A stretch of 64,000 nt of DNA from an uncultured Rikenellaceae bacterium (GTDB lineage: Bacteria > Bacteroidota > Bacteroidia > Bacteroidales > Rikenellaceae), in the NCBI GenBank assembly GCA_944326815.1, contig CALVFI010000010.1, positions 1 to 64,000 of the forward strand, written 5' to 3'. Position 1 is the first letter of the stretch, and each line of letters begins with the position of its first letter. Positions 8,613 to 15,621 of the stretch are shown here, in pieces. The notes beneath the pieces are model-generated. The model was not told the origin of the DNA. It saw only the letters and a program-made list of their open reading frames with translations, and made no database searches. Made by a program: the position numbers and the translations under genes.

Positions 8613-9254
8613 TTATTTGGCGTATCCCACAGGATTGTTCAGAATGGGCAACTGCGAGGAGGTCAATTTCAGTTTTTCTGTCAGTCTTGCCTTGTCCATC
8701 GTACCGCGTGGAACGGTGGCCAGTCCGCAACCCGAACAGAATAGGGCGATGTTTTGCGAAACGATTCCTGCGTCGCAGGCTGCGGTCATACGTGCACCTG
8801 CATTGTCTCCGGATTTGAAGCGTGCCATATCTACTACCAGGACCAGGACGACCGGAGCATCCGTCACCCAATCCTGTCCGGCAGCAGCAGCCGAACGTAG
8901 GTCTTCATTGGTCACGGGACGAAGTTCATGCTCTTTGGCATTATAAAGGTATGCGCCCTCTTCCATGCAGACATAGAGGTCTATTTCCTGCGAGTTCAGG
9001 GCCGAGGGAGCCGTCCGGTAGCCTATTTCAGGACGGTTGATTCCATTGGCGGCCCATAACAGATCGGAAAGGTCCTGTAAAGAGAGAGGTTTGTTGGCGA
9101 ATTCGCGAATGGATTGTCTTTTTGCCAACGCTTCCATAACTGAAACTCCCCGTTGTTTGTCGGGGGCTTTGAGTTTGATCGTTTTCATCTCTTGTGCATT
9201 TAGTCCGGCAATCAGGCAGAGACCTATTGCCAGTAATCCCAATTTTTTCATCAT
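8613..9254 (-). CDS. Secreted nitroreductase-family (SagB/ThcOx-like) protein
   Basis: A 213-residue protein. Residues 1-21 form a signal peptide (MKKLGLLAIGLCLIAGLNA, likely cleaved before QEM), so it should act in the periplasm. The mature part fits an FMN-dependent nitroreductase fold: RQSIREF near residue 47, the LLWAANGINRP segment, PSALNSQEI, and a C-terminal GLATVPRG region. The substrate is unknown. Its ATG overlaps the miaA stop by 4 bases, so it is the last gene of a three-gene operon. An alternative start is the second Met. Confidence 0.82.
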   Translation of the reverse strand: MMKKLGLLAIGLCLIAGLNAQEMKTIKLKAPDKQRGVSVMEALAKRQSIREFANKPLSLQDLSDLLWAANGINRPEIGYRTAPSALNSQEIDLYVCMEEGAYLYNAKEHELRPVTNEDLRSAAAAGQDWVTDAPVVLVLVVDMARFKSGDNAGARMTAACDAGIVSQNIALFCSGCGLATVPRGTMDKARLTEKLKLTSSQLPILNNPVGYAK

Positions 9255-10183
9255 ACGTCTATTCGATTAGAAGATAAGAATTTTTCAATAATAGCAATAA
9301 CTGATTGTAGGTCAGTGGGCTCAGTCCATTGAATGGAGTCGTCGCGACCGAACCAGGTCATTTGACGTTTGGCGTAGCGGCGGGAATTGCGCTTGATCAG
9401 ACGGATGGTCTCTTCCCGTGGATATTTATGGTCAAAATAGTCGAAGAATTCGCGATAACCGACGGTTTGCAAGGCATTCAGGTGTCGATAGGGGTAGAAC
9501 TTCCAGGCTTCAGCTTCCAATCCTTCGGCCAACATCTGATCTACTCTGCGGTCAATGCGCTCGTACAGGATTTCTCGAGGAACCAGGGTGCCGATTTTAA
9601 GTATATTGAAATTTCGAACCGTTTTTGTACCGCTTCGTTGAGAGGAGTAGGGCATGCCTGTAAGCAGACAGACCTCGAGTGCCCGCATTACTCGTTTCGG
9701 ATTTTTGCGGTCTACCTGTTCATAATATTTCGGATCGAGCGTTTTAAGTTCCTCCAACAGATTCTCCAAACCAAAATGGTCCAAACGATTCATCAGTTTC
9801 TCTCGCAACTGTGGATCGGCAGCGGGCAGAGCATCCATGCCGTGACAGAGTGCATCGATATAAAGGCCCGACCCGCCCACGGCTACAACGATCGCATGTT
9901 CTTTGAACAGCTGTTCGAGCAGTGCGAGGGCATCCCGCTCATAATCCCCGCACGTGTAAGGCGTTTCGATGTTGTGGGAGGCGATAAAGTGATGAGGTAC
10001 GGCTGCCAGTTGGTCGGCCGAGGGCTGCGCCGTGCCGATGGGCATTCCTTTGAAAATCTGTCGGGAGTCGGCCGATAGGATAGGGGCATTGAAGTGTCGG
10101 GCGACTTCGATGCTCAGGTCGGTTTTGCCCGAGCCGGTCGGCCCTACGATGACGATGAGTGTCGGTTTAATACTCGTCGTCAT
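9251..10183 (-). CDS. miaA: tRNA dimethylallyltransferase
   Basis: A 310-residue enzyme that adds a dimethylallyl group to A37 of tRNAs reading codons starting with U. The Walker A motif VGPTGSGKTDLS is near the N-terminus, followed by SADSRQIFKGMPIGTA, and the DRKNPKRVMRALEV segment is typical. The frame stays open to 10228, but the ATG at 10183 begins the conserved part. It overlaps the previous gene by 17 bases and the next by 4, which indicates tight coupling. Confidence 0.94.
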   Translation of the reverse strand: MTTSIKPTLIVIVGPTGSGKTDLSIEVARHFNAPILSADSRQIFKGMPIGTAQPSADQLAAVPHHFIASHNIETPYTCGDYERDALALLEQLFKEHAIVVAVGGSGLYIDALCHGMDALPAADPQLREKLMNRLDHFGLENLLEELKTLDPKYYEQVDRKNPKRVMRALEVCLLTGMPYSSQRSGTKTVRNFNILKIGTLVPREILYERIDRRVDQMLAEGLEAEAWKFYPYRHLNALQTVGYREFFDYFDHKYPREETIRLIKRNSRRYAKRQMTWFGRDDSIQWTEPTDLQSVIAIIEKFLSSNRIDV

Positions 10184-10682
10184 AGGTGTCGTCTCCCTCG
10201 AAATCGCTGAATTCTCCCATCGCTTCATCGAACATGGAACCGCTCTCCTGTGAAGTCATGTCGGCTTCGAATTGGTTTGGGGCTTCTGCTTCGGCTTTGA
10301 CCAGACGGGGATATTTGATGTGCGGTTCCTCTTTGGTGGAGGCGGTGAGTTCGAGATAGAGCGCACGGTCGCCGAACGGATCGAACACATAAATCAGACG
10401 ATCGTTATTCTTATGGATGATCTGGCCGAGCGTGACGCTTTCCATCGGACGTGGAGCAAGGTCGCTGCCGTCGTCACCCATATCGAGAAGCGTATACTCT
10501 TGCAATTTATTCCATTGTTTGTCGGAGTTGAAGAACGAGGCCATATTCTGTTCGTCGTATCCCAAGTTGTCGCACAGGAATCGATGCAGTTCAAGCAGGT
10601 TCATGTCATAAGGAACCTCATAGTCCCGTAAGAAATGATCGTTTTCGTCGCTCAGCATTCTGAATTTGAATATCATTGACAT
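10167..10682 (-). CDS. Plasmid pRiA4b ORF-3-like domain protein
   Basis: A 171-residue acidic protein without signal peptide. It begins MSMIFKFRMLSDENDHFLRDYE and continues with ELHRFLCDNLGYDEQNMASFF and LIYVFDPFGDRALYLEL, the pattern of the pRiA4b ORF-3-like (TnpR passenger-like) domain, common as a lone gene in this phylum. The C-terminal 30 residues are almost entirely acidic (FSDFEGDDTYDDEY). Function is not known. It is the first gene of the operon with miaA. A TATCTTTG -7 element is at 10724-10717. Confidence 0.75.
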   Translation of the reverse strand: MSMIFKFRMLSDENDHFLRDYEVPYDMNLLELHRFLCDNLGYDEQNMASFFNSDKQWNKLQEYTLLDMGDDGSDLAPRPMESVTLGQIIHKNNDRLIYVFDPFGDRALYLELTASTKEEPHIKYPRLVKAEAEAPNQFEADMTSQESGSMFDEAMGEFSDFEGDDTYDDEY

Positions 10683-10767
10683 ACTCTTTGCCGATTAAGT
10701 GAATGGTTCTCTCAAACAAAGATAGGCAATAATTTCGTTATATCATGAACCTGTGGTGGAATTCGTA

Positions 10768-11772
10768 TTATAGTGTCGAGAGAAATGACAGAACATCGAT
10801 AGCATCGGGGTAATCGCTCAGACGGGGGGATTGTGCCTCTCCGAACTTGACGGCGCGGGGATGAGGCAGAGGGTCGCCCACGACACATTGTAACTGACTG
10901 TCATTGTCGTACAACCATTGCTGAACCTGGGAACTGTCTTCATAAAAATGATAGGTGATTTCACTGATGGCAGCCGGTAGGGTCTCGTCTTCGCGCAACA
11001 GAAAAAAGTCACCTGCCAGGAAGGGCTGGTTTTGTAATTTGAGTATTGCAGCGCGTTGCGTAAAGTTGTGACGGTACTTTTCGTGCACAGGACGGTATTC
11101 GGAGAAGAGAGACAGCAGCGGGTTTATATCGTATCCGGCAGGTAGCAGCAGGTGGCTGACATTTCGACATCCGAGACCGGAATAGGTGAAAATGTCGGCA
11201 GCGAGACCGTGTAACTGTGAAACGGTTTCGTTGCCTGACAATACGGCTGCCGAAGCCCGATTACCGCGCAGGATGGCGGGAATTTTTCCGTAACGGCTTC
11301 GAAAATAGCGATTCGTGTTGTTGCTGCCGGTGGCGATGATGGCGTCTGGGATCCGATCTCCGAGTGGCTGGATGGGGAGCTCCGGAGCAATGTCGTGCAG
11401 TTGTCCGACGATATAATCCATAAGGATTCGGTCTTTTGACGAGGGCTTGATCCACGCTTCATGTCCGGATATCAGCACGCACAGAAGATCGAAAAAACCG
11501 ACCAATGGAAGGTTGCCGGCCATGATGATTCCCACCTTTTTCGGCTCGGTAGCCAGGGAATATGGCGCCAGCCATTGCGATAAAAGGTCGTGGTCGAGCA
11601 TCTGAGTTCGAATGGCTCGGACAGCCTGCAGAATATCTTCCCGGGAAAACCACCTGTTTTCCTCGATGGCCTTTTCGATGACCTGATTGGATGGAGTATT
11701 ATTGCCGAAATCATCCAGACGTCGGCCCAGCACGGTAAAATATTCGATTCGTTTCTCTTTCTCGGTATACAT
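10768..11772 (-). CDS. LuxC-type acyl-CoA reductase-like protein
   Basis: A 334-residue protein related to LuxC, the NADPH-dependent fatty acyl-CoA/acyl-protein reductase. Visible parts are VGIIMAGNLPLVGFFDLL (dinucleotide-binding region), IKPSSKD, and SGLGCRNVSHL, whose Cys would be the acyl-binding nucleophile. It is shorter than bacterial LuxC (about 480). There is no LuxD or LuxE partner nearby. The gene is transcribed away from kdsB from a 77-base gap. The aldehyde product, if any, is unknown. Confidence 0.78.
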   Translation of the reverse strand: MYTEKEKRIEYFTVLGRRLDDFGNNTPSNQVIEKAIEENRWFSREDILQAVRAIRTQMLDHDLLSQWLAPYSLATEPKKVGIIMAGNLPLVGFFDLLCVLISGHEAWIKPSSKDRILMDYIVGQLHDIAPELPIQPLGDRIPDAIIATGSNNTNRYFRSRYGKIPAILRGNRASAAVLSGNETVSQLHGLAADIFTYSGLGCRNVSHLLLPAGYDINPLLSLFSEYRPVHEKYRHNFTQRAAILKLQNQPFLAGDFFLLREDETLPAAISEITYHFYEDSSQVQQWLYDNDSQLQCVVGDPLPHPRAVKFGEAQSPRLSDYPDAIDVLSFLSTL

Positions 11773-11776
11773 GCGA

Positions 11777-11784
11777 CAAAATTA
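11777..11784 (-). promoter_or_regulatory. -7 element for the LuxC-type gene
   Basis: Minus strand TAATTTTG, 5 bases before the ATG, with TTTC 19 bases upstream (11807-11804). The transcript would be nearly leaderless. It overlaps the kdsB promoter region. Confidence 0.5.
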
Positions 11785-11792
11785 GGGAAATC

Positions 11793-11824
11793 TTTGGCTC
11801 TTTGAAAAAAATCGCGGATATTTG
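11793..11824 (+). promoter_or_regulatory. Promoter for kdsB
   Basis: TTTG (11793-11796), 20 bases, GATATTTG (11817-11824; one mismatch to TAnnTTTG). It lies downstream of the frame's first ATG (11802) and so supports the start at 11850. Confidence 0.55.
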
Positions 11825-11849
11825 CTTTCTCAATCAAATAGCATTCCCT

Positions 11850-12593
11850 ATGAAATTCATTGCCTTGATACCTGCTCGTTATGCCTCCAGCCGTTTTCCC
11901 GGCAAACCGTTAGCGATGATAAAAGGAAAACCGATGATTCAGCGGGTATACGAGAGGGTTGCACAGCAATTCGATACGTGCTATGTGGCTACGGATGACG
12001 AGCGGATTCGAGAGGCGGTGGACGCATTTGGCGGCAGGGTGGTCATGACCTCCACGGAGCATCGGAGCGGTACGGATCGGTGTGCGGAAGCGCTCGATCG
12101 GGTAGAGCAGGAGCTCGGCATGCGGTTTGATGTAGCAGTGAATGTGCAGGGCGATGAGCCTTTTATCAGTGAAGACCATTTGCTGAAGATTCGGTCGGTT
12201 TTTGAAGACTCGCAGGTGCAGATTGGTACTTTGGTGAAGAAATTCGGACCGAATGAGGATATTTTCAACCCCAATTCTCCGAAAGTGGTGTTGTCGGCAA
12301 CGGGTTATGCGCTCTATTTTAGCCGAAGTGTGGTGCCATTCTTGCGTGGCGAGGACCAAACGGAGTGGCAATCCAAATATCATTATTTGAAACATATAGG
12401 TCTTTATGCATATCGTTCTGATGTGCTGAGAGAAATTACGAAACTGCCTGCCGGAGCATTGGAAAAAGCAGAGTCGCTGGAACAATTGCGCTGGTTGGAA
12501 AACGGATATCGTATCAAGGTGGCCGAGACGACGGCAGAAACCGTGGCTATCGATACTCCCGAAGACTTGGAAAAAGTGCTGAAACTTTTTTAA
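11850..12593 (+). CDS. kdsB: 3-deoxy-manno-octulosonate cytidylyltransferase
   Basis: A 247-residue enzyme that makes CMP-KDO for the lipid A-core of the outer membrane. It begins FIALIPARYASSRFPGKPLA, the signature nucleotide-binding loop, followed by NVQGDEPFI and HIGLYAYR. The start at 11850 is chosen because the upstream ATG at 11802 lies inside the promoter and adds residues that are not conserved. It is a single-gene unit; rho follows with its own promoter. Confidence 0.95.
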   Translation: MKFIALIPARYASSRFPGKPLAMIKGKPMIQRVYERVAQQFDTCYVATDDERIREAVDAFGGRVVMTSTEHRSGTDRCAEALDRVEQELGMRFDVAVNVQGDEPFISEDHLLKIRSVFEDSQVQIGTLVKKFGPNEDIFNPNSPKVVLSATGYALYFSRSVVPFLRGEDQTEWQSKYHYLKHIGLYAYRSDVLREITKLPAGALEKAESLEQLRWLENGYRIKVAETTAETVAIDTPEDLEKVLKLF

Positions 12594-12604
12594 AACCGGA
12601 GATA

Positions 12605-12638
12605 TTTGTTTCGGTTTTAACAATATTTATTATCTTTG
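12605..12638 (+). promoter_or_regulatory. Promoter for rho
   Basis: TATCTTTG at 12631-12638, with TTTG at 12605-12608 (spacing 22, slightly long). Transcription would begin near 12645. Confidence 0.5.
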
Positions 12639-12703
12639 TCGAGAAATAAAATTCCTTAATGGCTCATTCGAGCCGCTCAATAATCATAGGAAAAACATAT
12701 AGT

Positions 12704-14527
12704 ATGCAGGATAAGAGTGCATTGGAAGGGAAAAGCCTTGTGCAATTGCGAGAGATAGGCCGGGCTTTGGGTATTAAGGCTCAGTTGAAGAAAAGCGATT
12801 TGATAGCCCGGATTATTGAAGTCAGTCAGGAGCGACAAGCTACTGTGGCTGTTGAAAGTCCTTCAGAAAAGGCAAAAGAACAGTCGGAAGGAGCACCGAA
12901 ATCCCGTAGAGGACGTCGGCCGAAGGTCAATTCGACTCGGGTAGAAGAACTGGGGGTAGAGAGTCGTCAGCAGGCACAGGAGGAGAAGAGAGAGAACCCG
13001 ACAGCAATAGAAAACCCTGTGCAGCGGCAAGAGGAGAACAGCATTCAGGAGTCAGTGCAGAATGAAAATGGTGTGCAAACAAAGACTCGTAAACGGCGTC
13101 GGATTGTGCGCACAGAGGGCGTAACTGCCAATGTGCATCCATCAGAGGGCCAGGAGGCGTCAGGTGAACAGAATAAGGTAGAGGAGAAGGCGTTGAACAA
13201 CGTGTCGACGGAGCCTGTGGCGAAATCCGACGCTATTGTGGAAGCAGAGGCAAGAACGGATGCCGCTGTGAAAGCAGAGACTGTGGTCCCGTCGCACGAC
13301 AATCAACGAAAAGAGCAGAAACGCAATAAGAAGAACCGTCAGGGTGGGCAACAACCGGTCAATGAAAACCGAGAAGAGAGCGCCGAATCCAAGTCCATGA
13401 AAGACAATTTTATCGGTATTGTGGAGGGAGAAGGGGTCCTGGAGGTTATGCCCGACGGATACGGCTTTTTGCGTTCGGCCGATTATAATTATTTAAACTC
13501 GCCTGACGATATTTATGTGTCACCTTCGCAGATCAAATTGTTTGGACTTAAACCGGGTGATACAGTGCAGGGTACGATTCGTCCTCCCAAAGAGGGGGAG
13601 AAATATTTCCCGCTGGTCAAGGTGAATGCAATCAATGGACTTGACCCGGATCATGTACGAGACCGTGTGCAATTTGAATTTATGACTCCGCTGTTTCCTT
13701 CTGAGAAGTTTTGTCTCACGGGAAACGGGCACAATAACCTGTCTACCCGTGTAGTGGATCTTTTCTCACCGATCGGTAAAGGACAACGCGGATTGATCGT
13801 GGCTCAACCCAAAACGGGTAAAACGGTACTGCTGCAGTCGATAGCCAATGCCATTGCGGACAACCACCCGGAGGTATATATGATTGTTCTGTTGATCGAT
13901 GAACGTCCGGAGGAGGTGACTGAGATGGCGCGTAATGTCAAGTCTGAGGTGATTGCTTCGACCTTCGAGGAACAGGCTTCTCGTCATGTGAAGGTGGCCG
14001 AAATGGTTCTGGAGAAGGCTAAGCGCATGGTTGAATGTGGCCATGATGTGGTGATTTTCCTCGATTCGATCACGCGCTTGGCTCGGGCATACAATACGGT
14101 ACAGCCGGCCTCGGGTAAAGTGCTCTCGGGAGGTGTGGATGCCAATGCATTGCACAAGCCCAAACGCTTTTTCGGCGCAGCCCGCAATACGGAAGAGAGG
14201 GGATCGCTGACGATCATCGCTACGGCATTGATCGATACGGGGTCGAAGATGGATGAGGTGATTTTCGAGGAGTTTAAAGGAACGGGTAATATGGAACTTC
14301 AGCTCGATCGAAAACTGGCCAATAAACGGGTGTATCCGGCAGTTGACGTAATCGCTTCGGGTACACGACGCGAAGATCTGCTTTTGAGTAAAGAGGTGCT
14401 GCAGAAAACCTGGATTCTGCGCCGCCATCTGGCAGATATGACTTCGGTCGAGGCCATGGAGGAGATCAAGAAACACATGGAAGCAACGCGCAGCAATGAG
14501 GAGTTGCTTATAACAATGAATAAGTAA
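12704..14527 (+). CDS. rho: Transcription termination factor Rho with long charged insertion
   Basis: A 607-residue hexameric RNA helicase that ends transcription. Order: Rho-N domain ([23 protein letters not shown], residues 10-45); a low-complexity Glu/Lys/Arg/Gln-rich stretch to about residue 235; the cold-shock RNA-binding domain ([14 protein letters not shown], from about 240); the RecA-like motor with Walker A AQPKTGKT (367-374) and [16 protein letters not shown] as Walker B region. E. coli Rho is 419 residues, so the difference is the insertion. The frame is open to an ATG at 12659; 12704 matches the usual N-terminus better and follows an AGGAAAA stretch. Confidence 0.95.
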   Translation: MQDKSALEGKSLVQLREIGRALGIKAQLKKSDLIARIIEVSQERQATVAVESPSEKAKEQSEGAPKSRRGRRPKVNSTRVEELGVESRQQAQEEKRENPTAIENPVQRQEENSIQESVQNENGVQTKTRKRRRIVRTEGVTANVHPSEGQEASGEQNKVEEKALNNVSTEPVAKSDAIVEAEARTDAAVKAETVVPSHDNQRKEQKRNKKNRQGGQQPVNENREESAESKSMKDNFIGIVEGEGVLEVMPDGYGFLRSADYNYLNSPDDIYVSPSQIKLFGLKPGDTVQGTIRPPKEGEKYFPLVKVNAINGLDPDHVRDRVQFEFMTPLFPSEKFCLTGNGHNNLSTRVVDLFSPIGKGQRGLIVAQPKTGKTVLLQSIANAIADNHPEVYMIVLLIDERPEEVTEMARNVKSEVIASTFEEQASRHVKVAEMVLEKAKRMVECGHDVVIFLDSITRLARAYNTVQPASGKVLSGGVDANALHKPKRFFGAARNTEERGSLTIIATALIDTGSKMDEVIFEEFKGTGNMELQLDRKLANKRVYPAVDVIASGTRREDLLLSKEVLQKTWILRRHLADMTSVEAMEEIKKHMEATRSNEELLITMNK

Positions 14528-14546
14528 AAAAATCCGGACTCGAGTC

Positions 14547-15329
14547 ATGAAAATGAGACGTTTGTTGATTGGTGTGGCGATACTCTCGCTGCTGATTTCC
14601 GATAAGGTATGGGCCTGGGGGCAGAAAGGACACGATGTGATTACCTATATCGCGGAATGCCATTTGACTCCCAAGGCGAAAAAAGCTGTACGGCAGGTAT
14701 TGGGAGGTCATTCGATGATGTACTATTCCTCGTGGATGGATAACATGGTGTCGGATCCCGAATACGCTTCGGTCCGTACATGGCACTATGCGAATGTTGA
14801 CGAAGGAGAGAGCTACGAAACGATGGAGAAGTGCCCGACCGGCGATATTTGTACTGCACTTCCGGAGATTATCGAGAAACTCAAAAGTCGAGAGCTCTCA
14901 GATAGTCTTGAGACGCTTTATGTGAAGTTTTTGATCCATTTGGTGGGAGATGTTCATCAACCCATGCATGCAGGACGGTTGAGCGATCGAGGTGGTAATG
15001 ACTTCCATGTTAAGTGGTTCGAGACTCCGACAAACCTCCATTCATTATGGGATACGGCCTTGATCGAATCTTTGCGTAAGTGGAGTTATACCGAATGGCA
15101 GCAGAATATCGATATCGCCAGCGAGAAAGAGATTGCTGAAATGGCCAAGGGGTCGGTGATGGACTGGTTCAACCAGACAGTCAATTTGGGTAAAACCATT
15201 TACCTGAACGTAGAAGAGGATGGGAATTATTCCTATGATTATATGTTGGAGAATTACCCGATTGTCGAGCAACAATTTCTTCGAGCCGGCTATCGGTTAG
15301 CCCGCCTGCTAAATGAGATTTATGGATAG
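14547..15329 (+). CDS. Secreted S1/P1-type nuclease
   Basis: A 260-residue secreted protein. Signal peptide residues 1-23 end at VWA, so the mature protein starts with Trp (WGQKGHDVI), as required in this family where the N-terminal Trp binds zinc. Other zinc ligands are visible in FLIHLVGDVHQPMHAG and GGNDFHVKWF, and in NLHSLWDTALI. These enzymes cut single-stranded DNA or RNA and release 3' phosphates. It follows rho by 19 bases and may be read through from it. A role in periplasmic nucleic-acid scavenging is inferred. Confidence 0.9.
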   Translation: MKMRRLLIGVAILSLLISDKVWAWGQKGHDVITYIAECHLTPKAKKAVRQVLGGHSMMYYSSWMDNMVSDPEYASVRTWHYANVDEGESYETMEKCPTGDICTALPEIIEKLKSRELSDSLETLYVKFLIHLVGDVHQPMHAGRLSDRGGNDFHVKWFETPTNLHSLWDTALIESLRKWSYTEWQQNIDIASEKEIAEMAKGSVMDWFNQTVNLGKTIYLNVEEDGNYSYDYMLENYPIVEQQFLRAGYRLARLLNEIYG

Positions 15330-15330
15330 T

Positions 15331-15360
15331 TTTTTTAGAATCTATCGAGATTCTAAAAAA
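15331..15360. repeat. A/T-rich perfect inverted repeat after the nuclease gene
   Basis: A 13-base perfect stem (15331-15343 with 15348-15360, core AGAATCT/AGATTCT) around an ATCG loop. The T run is before the stem and the A run after it, so it is not a classical terminator, although T-rich bases follow. Confidence 0.55.
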
Positions 15361-15365
15361 ATTAT

Positions 15366-15373
15366 TATATTTG
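15366..15373 (+). promoter_or_regulatory. -7 element for tRNA-Gly
   Basis: TATATTTG, 16 bases before the tRNA. No clear TTTG is found at the expected upstream distance. Confidence 0.45.
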
Positions 15374-15389
15374 TCACCGATTTGGTGTT

Positions 15390-15465
15390 GCGGAAATAGC
15401 TCAGTTGGTAGAGCATTAGCTTCCCAAGCTAAGGGTCGCGAGTTCGAGTCTCGTTTTCCGCTCCA
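15390..15465 (+). tRNA. tRNA-Gly (anticodon CCC)
   Basis: Acceptor GCGGAAA (15390-15396) pairs with TTTCCGC (15455-15461); discriminator T15462, typical of glycine tRNA; CCA encoded at 15463-15465. The anticodon stem TTAGC/GCTAA carries loop TTCCCAA with CCC at 15423-15425. The T arm holds TTCGAGT. Unlike the tRNA-Leu in this window, CCA is encoded. Confidence 0.95.
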
Positions 15466-15492
15466 GCGGGCCGCAGCAAAGAGGTCTGAAAG

Positions 15493-15540
15493 AAAGAAGA
15501 AGCCTTGCATATCGACGATATACAAGGCTTCTTCTTTAAA
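15493..15540 (+). terminator. Terminator after tRNA-Gly
   Basis: A 15-base perfect stem (15493-15507 with 15523-15537, core AGAAGCCTTG) with further pairing inside the loop and a short T run in the 3' arm. Confidence 0.7.
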
Positions 15541-15559
15541 AGAACATATAGATATAGTT

Positions 15560-15612
15560 TTAAAACAGGAATTCCCGTGAATGTATAATCTTCACGGGAA
15601 TTCCTGTTTTAA
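15560..15612. terminator. Very strong bidirectional terminator (22-base perfect stem)
   Basis: 15560-15581 pairs perfectly with 15591-15612 (core AACAGGAATTCCCGTGAA) around a 9-base loop, with A runs on one side and T runs on the other. It lies 9 bases past the stop of the minus-strand protease operon. Confidence 0.85.
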
Positions 15613-15621
15613 TTGGTGAAA

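Noticed and set aside
13766..14548. 260-residue open frame on the minus strand across rho
   Set aside because: It is antisense to the conserved motor domain of Rho; its composition is His/Arg/Leu-rich with no recognisable motif, as expected of a shadow frame.
15331..15360. The A/T-rich hairpin as a classical terminator
   Set aside because: The T run comes before the stem and an A run follows it; kept only as an inverted repeat.
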